Assembly (NCBI GenBank): GCA_036873755.1
Contig: JAVTVY010018734.1
Span: forward strand, 1-64,000
From: Hanleya hanleyi
Lineage: Eukaryota > Mollusca > Polyplacophora > Lepidopleurida > Hanleyidae
Reading direction: 5' to 3'
DNA length: 64,000 nt
Translations under genes and position numbers: made by a program
Part shown: positions 57,131 to 64,000 of the stretch, one piece after another
Layout: the number at the start of each line of letters is the position of its first letter
Position numbering within the stretch: the stretch's first letter is position 1
The notes under the pieces: generated by a model
Seen by the model: only the letters and a program-made list of their open reading frames with translations
Told to the model about the DNA's origin: nothing
Database searches by the model: none

Positions 57131-58127
57131 CTACAGAGCGAGAGAGAGAGAGAACGATATAGGGAGAGTACATACGACTGACAAACAAGAGAGAGAACGA
57201 TATAGGGAGAGTACATACGACTGACAAACAAGAGAGAGAACGATATAGGGAGAGTACATACGACTGACAAACAAGAGAGAGAACGATATAGGGAGAGTAC
57301 ATACGACTGACAAACAAGAGAGAGAACAATATAGGGAGAGTACATACGACTGACAAACAAGAGAGAGAACGATATAGGGAGAGTGGATACGACTGAGAAA
57401 CAAGAGAGAGAACAATATAGGGAGAGTACATACGACTGAGAAACAAGAGAGAGAACAATATAGGGAGAGTGGATACGACTGAGAAACAAGAGAGAGAACA
57501 ATATAGGGAGAGTACATACGACTGAGAAACAAGAGAGAGAACAATATAGGGAGAGTGGATACGACTGAGAAACAAGAGAGAGAACAATATAGGGAGAGTA
57601 CATACGACTGAGAAACAAGAGAGAGAACAATATAGGGAGAGTGGATACGACTGAGAAACAAGAGAGAGAACAATATAGGGAGAGTGGATACGACTGAGAA
57701 ACAAGAGAGAGTACGATATAGGGAAAGTGGATACGACTGAGAAACAAGAGAGAGTACGATATAGGGAGAGTGGATACGACTGAGAAACAAGAGAGAGTAC
57801 GATATAGGGAGAGTGGATACGACTGACAAACAAGAGAGAGTACAATATAGGGAGAGTGGATACGACTGAGAAACAAGAGAGAGTACGATATAGGGAGAGT
57901 GGATACGACTGAGAAACAAGAGAGAGTACGATATAGGGAGAGTGGATACGACTGAGAAACAAGAGAGAGTACGATATAGGGAGAGTGGATACGACTGAGA
58001 AACAAGAGAGAGTTCGATATAGGGAGAGTGGATACGACTGAGAAACAAGAGAGAGAACAATATAGGGAGAATGGATACGACTGACAAACAAGAGAGAGAA
58101 CAATATAGGGAGAGTGGATACGACGGA
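57131..58127. repeat. Minisatellite, 43-bp unit, ~23 copies
   Basis: Unit 'gagagagaacaatataggga' + 'gagtggatacgactgagaaacaa', with a switch from 'gtacatac' to 'gtggatac' types along the array. All three minus-strand frames stay open for 318-399 codons, which is a consequence of the unit having no stop in any minus frame. Located upstream of exon 2 of gene C. Confidence 0.95.
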
Positions 58128-58224
58128 CAAACGACAGGTTAATTTTAGTTTCCAAACTTGTCTCGAATGACAGTAAACGTATCATGACTACATGCAGGCA
58201 TATATACTTAGCATATTTAAAACA

Positions 58225-58850
58225 ATTAATTGGAAGTATTTTTCGTTTTTTTGAGGATTGCACAGATTCTAGTGCTTGGAATTGGTTGAATCTCAAGCGG
58301 GATTCGAACCAACGATCACCAGATTAAAGTACCCAAACGCCTGCAGGATATGTCGGCGATCTAATCAACTCGGTCAAAATAGGTGGAAGCAGACCGGTAA
58401 TCTTGAGTGAGTGAGTGAGTGAATAGAATTTTCCATCGCTTTCAACAATATTTCAGCTATATCACGACGAACCAACTAAGCACCACCCAGCCCAGTTGTG
58501 TTCCTGCTACTTCAAAGAAGAAATCTTTGAAGCAGCATGGAACCAGACACCCTCCATCCACCATATAAAACACTGAGGACAGCGCACAAGACACAGACAG
58601 AACGCTTGCATGGTGCAATAAAGACAAGTGATTACAAGTGAGTATTACAGTGCTAGACATCACTTGATAAAGTTCCTGTTGCTTCTCAGCAAAATGCATT
58701 GAAGCAACCTAAGTACCTAAACCCACCCATCCAACCGCCGGTAATCTTGAAATCGAACATACTCCGCTGATGACCGTACTGACACAGCTCCACGTGAAGA
58801 TGTTTTTGTCATTTAGAAAGTGGTCATATTTTCATTATTTTGGGATTACA
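58225..58850 (-). mobile_element. tRNA-like SINE (copy 1), split by a second SINE
   Basis: Minus-strand B-box-like GGTTCGAATCC at ~58301-58311 and 'cacagattctagtgct' at 58261. The same segment recurs 600 bp to the right (58860-59125). It is interrupted at 58394-58406/58738-58750. Confidence 0.55.
58407..58737 (-). mobile_element. SINE insertion with 13-bp target duplications and (TGAG)n end
   Basis: Flanked by 'ccggtaatcttga' at 58394-58406 and 58738-58750. It begins with (GTGA)n and 'tttcagctatatcacgacga', the inverse of the tail of the SINE at 10.8 kb, so it lies on the minus strand. The 80-codon frame inside is not a gene. Confidence 0.75.
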
Positions 58851-58859
58851 CAATCTTAG

Positions 58860-59125
58860 AATAGCACAGATTCTAGTGCTGAAAATTGGTTCATTGCGGG
58901 ATTCGAATAGGCGACCACCAAGGGTAAGCACCGAACCGCCAGCACGATATGTCGCACCTCGGATGCCTTCGTTGTCGTCAAGAACCTGGTTTTGCACATG
59001 TTGGTGGTTAGAAATCTACGACCGTTCAGGTTGAAATCTTCCACATGAAGATTCGGTAGTCTGCGCTGGCGGTAAGGAACACAGCTCCTAGCATTTCACG
59101 TCTTTTATTTGGAAAGACGAAAGAC
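58860..59125 (-). mobile_element. tRNA-like SINE, copy 2
   Basis: Repeats 'cacagattctagtgct' and 'gcgggattcgaa' of copy 1, with a degenerate B box. Confidence 0.5.
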
Positions 59126-60360
59126 TCTTTCGAGATGTTGACATTCGATTTCAACTTATGACCATTTCTTGCGAACCCAGTCGCTTGGATTCAATAGCAA
59201 CAGTTTCCCGTTTCTCTTGTGGTTATTGGATTTTTTTCGTACGCTGTTCGCATTTTGTTATCTATCTGGCATCCACTGCAAGTCAACTGCAACGCGTGAC
59301 TGCCTCTGGTTATATCACTGAATCAAGGGAAATCGTCCTTTTCTGTTAAACATGAATTCAGCTGGAGATTTCTGAGCATGCGCATGCGTTGTAGCTCAGT
59401 AGTTCTGTAGGATCACTTGTATACATTCGCCCAACAATTTCCCTTCTTTCAGGTCTGATTTTAGGCCGCCCTTCAGAACACGGTTACATCTGTTGGTACT
59501 CTACGGATTGTCCAATGATACTGGTTAGTGTCCGATGCGATGACGTTCGAGGAAATTTTCAAATTCCGCTGAAATTTTCAAATTTTCACAATCTGGTGCC
59601 ATTGTCAGATATCGTGACATCTGGCAAGTACACGCGTCTGGTCCGTCATTCATAATTCAGCCATCGCCCATTAAAGAATATCCGCGTCCATGATCCAAAG
59701 GCCATTTCCATATTCCATATAACAGCATTAGCACCAAATTCAAAAGGACAATCATAGTTTACATAAACATAGGCTAATTTCCTGCAAGAAAGAAACCGTC
59801 AATAGTTTTCATTGATGCTGGCCAGACATCACGATGTTCCGAAAATATCAAATCCGTATCGCTGATCAGCATTCTTAATCCATATGGTATTCGTTGTAAA
59901 GTCGTCATCGAGAGAATGATGTATCTCAGTCACGCTTTGATTGTGACTGTTCATATGAGCACCATGATGATCTTGAAGGACATGTGTTCATACGGCCCCT
60001 AGCCCCGGGTTAAGCGGAATTAGACACAAGTTGCGAAACGCAACACCAAAGATCTTGCACGCTACGCTCGTATTTTGCTATCAGCATGCGATATGTATCG
60101 CCAAATTTGAGAAACATTGAGTGGCGACGCTTGGTGGTATAACCCTGTTTTATAAGTTTCTGCAATAATGTTTCGTGAGGTTGATTAAAATCGTAACGTT
60201 TAACACAGGATCTAGCAAATGCTACTAGGCGAGGTTATTTATACGCCATATGCAGGTCCCACTGGAATATTACTCTCCAGAATGGGATAGTTTACGATGT
60301 CGAAATTGTAATCATCTCTTTTGTCATAAAGTCGGGAGAGAGAAAGTCCGCTTTATTTTT
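59126..60360. other. Intergenic region, no gene
   Basis: Only a short inverted piece of the interspersed block seen at 19.07 kb (59995-60025) was recognised. Confidence 0.45.
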
Positions 60361-60366
60361 ATAGAG

Positions 60367-61060
60367 TTATAGGTCTAAATATGATGTGCCGGTAGGGCTA
60401 TCTGTAGTTTCCTTCAAATCCATTGAAGGTGGATATATATCCTTCACTGTGTCATTAATATAGCGATTATCCACAGCGAGAAGATCGTCTATGTAGCGTT
60501 TGGTTAATGAGAAGGAACGGGCTTTGGATTGATCGGTTTTTAAAAGCGTCTGCATATAGTCATATTCATAGGAGAACAGGTATAGGTTAGCCAACAGGGG
60601 TGCACAATTATTACCCATTGGAATACCTATATGTTGTTGATATATTGTGTTGCCAAATTTCACATAGATATTTTTAATGAGAAATTCGAATAACTCTTTA
60701 AACAAAGCAGCATCCCATCAATTATATCCCCTGTATGTAGTGGAGCTAAAGAATGTTTATGGCTTCTGACATTAATATATCTCCGATCAGTTTTCTTGAA
60801 CACAGACACTATTAATGAACTTAGACGGTCAATAAGGTCCAGATGAGGGATTGTAGTATAGAGAGACGAGAAATCCCATGTGTAGACATGGCTGTACGGT
60901 TTGTGACCATGAGCACTTCCGTAAGACATTTTGATTTTTTCAATATCCACATGCATTCAATGCCAGAGTTTTTAGAAATAGTGGCGCAATACCTTTCCCA
61001 TAATGCTTTTCCCTCCTGAAGAGCCCTCGTCAACAGGGTTGCTGTTGGAATACATATATG
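60367..61060 (-). pseudogene. Reverse transcriptase relic, Penelope-like
   Basis: Minus-strand pieces in three frames carry the RT motifs in order: YTWDFSSLYTTIPHLDL (~60830-60890), HIGIPMGNNCAPLLANLYLF (~60580-60640) and RYIDDLLAVDN (~60465-60500), the catalytic Asp pair being in YIDD. SPTGTSYLDL ends the similarity. The DFSSLYTTIPH and GIPMG(T/N)NCAPL signatures fit Penelope-like retroelements as I recall them. At least two frameshifts, with no start and no endonuclease seen. It lies directly against, and possibly inserted into, a gypsy-like relic. Confidence 0.65.
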
Positions 61061-61145
61061 CCATCTGGGAAACAGTCCCTCTGACATCCAAATGATGATA
61101 CCGGTACTTTAAGTGACACAGCTTTTAGTGGAAATCTTTGACCAC

Positions 61146-62330
61146 CTAGGGTAGATGTTGGGGATGACCACTAAGAACCTCTTGGTGCTGTGGGGTTGCT
61201 TGTACTTGGTCGACAAAGGCATTTTCTGGAATAGTTATTGTATAGATTTGACGAATTTTTCGGACGTAATCGTCAATGTTAATGTCCAAACCTCGCCACC
61301 ATATTGTCTCACGCGATGGCTGTTTCACTCCGACAATTCTGGGATGACCATTGTTGGATGTTTCAGGTTCTTCGTGGTGACCAGTCCATCGGAGTTAGTT
61401 CGAAGAATATGGGCTCCGTTGTTTGTGATCATGTTCTTATGTCAAATGACCATGCTTATTGGTGTGCTGGATGATGAAGTTATAATGTGGCAGTCTCCGT
61501 GCCCATCTGTATATGCTCAGTTGTCGGTGTCCAGAAACGGAAGTCGACAGGAGCGATTTCATTTCTTCGTGATTTGCACGTAACACATGTTCCCGTCCAC
61601 ACACGCAAAAGTAGATTCCAGATATTCATTTTCACTGGTTAAGTATTTTCTCTCAGCTGACGGCAAGGTTCTGCATGCGATAATGATGGGTCATTTCTGG
61701 CTGTTGCAGACCTTTGTGAGAACTGCCCTATGGGCAGACAACGTCGCATCCATTGTGTCGTTTGTCGTTGCACTTGGTTCAAAATGCGCACAGCACAGGC
61801 GGCGAAATGATGCTCTGTTTCAGAGCCACGAAGGCACTAACTCGACAATCTGTCCATTCCTATTATGTTGATATCTACATTGTAACTTGTCACGTGCGGA
61901 TCATTCCGCGTCTTTATGAAAAAGATGAGGAAGAGGATCAACTTTTCCGCTTAATTTGGAATAAACATTCGGGATATCAGCGATTGATTGAAGCTCCCAC
62001 TGGATGGACTCCAGTTCCGGATACGGTCTAGCCAACACAGTATACAAATGATTTCGAAACCGGACACTTCCCAGGGTGTACTGTCAGCTGATTATCTGCA
62101 AGGGTTTGCCTGAACAATTCCAGCCTACGGTTAAGCTCCGTGTCTTTCTTCCGATTAACATCCACGTCATCGATCTCAATCTACTTATCCTTCTCATTCG
62201 AACAGGATGGATGAAAAGATCATCCGAACTGCACTCGAAGGGGGACGTCAAGCCATATGGAACGCGCTTGTACTGATAGAAACCGTAGTTTTGGGGGGGT
62301 TTTTTAATGCTGTTATGTATCTGCCATCTT
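61146..62330 (-). pseudogene. Ty3/gypsy-like pol relic (RT, RNase H, integrase zinc region)
   Basis: Minus-strand fragments occur in pol order. RT is at ~62250-62290 (YQYKRVPYGLTSPF) and ~62080-62180 (IEIDDVDVNRKKDTELNRRL, with LTVHPGKC). The RNase H region is at ~61480-61860 (FVALKQSIISPPVLCAF, EMKSLLSTSVSGHRQLSIYR, then WARRLPHYNF). The integrase N-terminal zinc region is at ~61240-61330 (IWWRGLDINIDDYVRK), its following cysteines lost. Stops and frameshifts are frequent. The plus-strand frames here (142, 94 and 92 codons) are shadows. Confidence 0.65.
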
Positions 62331-62334
62331 CTAT

Positions 62335-64000
62335 TGGAGCTCCTTAAACATAACTGCGATAAGAACCAATTTGGAGAATACCGTCGAAACATGAAATTCT
62401 GAGGTCAGTTCTCCTAGTGTTAAATGTCAAACGTAATAATTATTTTGATTATTGAGACCGAAATTCTTGTATGGACGACGGCTTAATGATGAATACCGGA
62501 TCTGACGCCTGCCAGGGTATTTGTCAGGCACACGGGCTTTGCTGACGGATCTCAGGTTTAGGCATAGACGGTCTCATTGTTCTTCTCTTGCGGCATCACC
62601 AGATTCGATATACATGGAGGAGAATCGATCGTTTCGATCACCTCAGTTTCCGTCAGTCTGCGGAGTTCAACAAAATATTTGGGGTGACAAGACTGTATTA
62701 TATTATGGATACATCATTTATGGAGGATCTACATCCACAGTTTAGAAAAAATAACAATATTTGCATCTTCAAAAACAAAAAGAAATGTGTGTGCCTATAT
62801 TATGGAAACGGTTGACCTACAGATACTAAAATTGATCTTTCAAAGAAAGGTAATTTACAACAGGCAGAGGGTATCGAGATTGCTCTTAAAACAACTTTCT
62901 ATGCAAATGGCTTCGTGTGGGATGAACTCCATTCTAAATCTTCATCGGGATAGCGGTTTACCGCGTGACGTCCGAAAAAGAGGCCAGTTTCAAATGAAAA
63001 AGTCGCCAGTTGTTCATTTTGGCGCTAAGAGGCATCGAGGGTCTTAGTCAAACTCTCAATAGCCACCATGTTGTATAGGGTGCAGTCCACTCTCGCCACG
63101 GTTTCGCACAAAGCGGTCCCTCCCTAATTTCATAATAAGGTCGTCCGATTTTGAAAGGATGATAATTCTTCTTCCATTTTTACTAACTGATATCTATAAT
63201 ACCATCCTGTTGGGCGTAATCATTCCTCCAAACGGGCATATAACATTTGCTGGCTGACCGTGCCTAAGCGCCATTACAGAGTTAATCTTGCCGGGAAGCA
63301 AATATTTGGCAGGTCAAAATCCGCACTTTTTCGGGGCGTGAAAATGATGACTCCATTATGACGATAACATTTTTCAAAAAACGAATAGGTCGACCCCCCT
63401 TTTTCCCCCTTTTTAAAATGCTCATTGAACGGGGAACACTTTCACATGCATAAAAATAAAATCATTTCATACGTTTTCTCTGAGTGGTGGGTCGTAATTG
63501 ACACATTTTCATACATTTAATGGAGTTTTTCAGAGAAATTGAAGGGGGTTTAAGGAATGTGCGTCTTTCTCTTTCAATTGACTATAGTATGCCCATTCAG
63601 AAAATATATACTTTTACAGGGTTTTTGTTGAAGATTTTACAACTAGTTATGGCCGAAGAGCCGAACTCATGCCTGTTTTGAGCAGCCCGTAATTTAGGTG
63701 TGGACTGCACCCGTAACATATGAGTTCTATTCCAAGTATTGCGGTGTATTTTCCTCGATAATCATCTGCGCAAACCCAGTCAAATCAAATTTCAATAGCG
63801 ATTATCTATCGAAATTTAGTCTAACGCATGCGGATACTCGATAGCATATGGGCATATGTAACAACAACGAGACAAAATCATATTACAGTGAAAACCTGAT
63901 AATAATCGCTGGAATTCAAGGAAAAAACAAATATCTACAAAAGGATGCTTGTCAAGCAACAATGATTTGCTTCCTTGTTCCTCTTTTATTCCATTGTATA
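62335..64000. other. Right end of window, no gene supported
   Basis: Short plus-strand frames (62521-62815, 62787-63047) are open but unrecognised. No repeat structure was noticed. Confidence 0.4.

Noticed and set aside
57097..58296. 399-codon minus-strand frame (and 339- and 318-codon companions)
   Set aside because: Product of a 43-bp minisatellite with no stop in any minus frame; no domain, no splice or start evidence.
61155..62031. Plus-strand frames of 142, 94 and 92 codons
   Set aside because: Shadows of the minus-strand gypsy-like pol relic.

Overview
The window is eukaryotic, repeat-dense DNA that looks like a mollusc genome, most likely a gastropod (abalone- or limpet-like). Three things point there: spliced ependymin-related genes with GT-AG introns, tRNA-headed SINEs whose 3' part reads 'cgacgttaaaccctattcac' and ends in a (TCAC)n tail, and a Polinton-like element of the kind common in marine invertebrates. 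The species assignment is an inference from recalled sequence style, not a database match.

Layout. Positions 1-7297 hold a Polinton-like (adintovirus-related) DNA element bounded by 37-bp terminal inverted repeats. All its genes are on the minus strand. In transcription order they are: a partial PC4-like gene, a PC4-like gene, a chromodomain integrase, a membrane-stalk/packaging-ATPase fusion, a small basic Gly-rich protein, a 291-aa virion-type protein, a penton-like protein, a small basic core-like protein, a capsid protein and an adenain-like protease. No DNA polymerase B is present. Integrase, ATPase, penton-like, capsid and protease genes are all broken, so this is a dead or non-autonomous copy. 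It is followed by a (GGGCC)n tract and a satellite array.

The only host genes I can support are a cluster of ependymin-related (secreted glycoprotein) genes, all on the minus strand. Gene A (9.0-17.3 kb) has exons 1-3, with exon 4 not seen. A shrunken ghost copy lies at 30.4-31.2 kb. Gene B (32.25-37.37 kb) is complete: four exons, 206 aa. Gene C (50.5-57.0 kb) has exons 2-4 with a 4-bp frameshift in exon 3 and no exon 1 found. Exon lengths are conserved between copies (90, 122, 206 and 203 nt of coding sequence).

Most of the rest is mobile or tandem DNA. Two giant foldback structures stand out: 20.9-25.4 kb, whose arms are ~163-bp satellite units each carrying an NRF1-type TGCGCATGCGCA palindrome, and 43.8-49.1 kb, whose arms carry copies of a small C2H2 zinc-finger gene. 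Their loops share a motif. There are also several small palindromic MITEs, nested SINEs, a second Polinton-like ATPase relic (37.9-38.6 kb), adjacent Ty3/gypsy-like and Penelope-like relics (60.4-62.3 kb), and long minisatellites (53.5-56.6 kb and 57.1-58.1 kb) that produce long but spurious ORFs.
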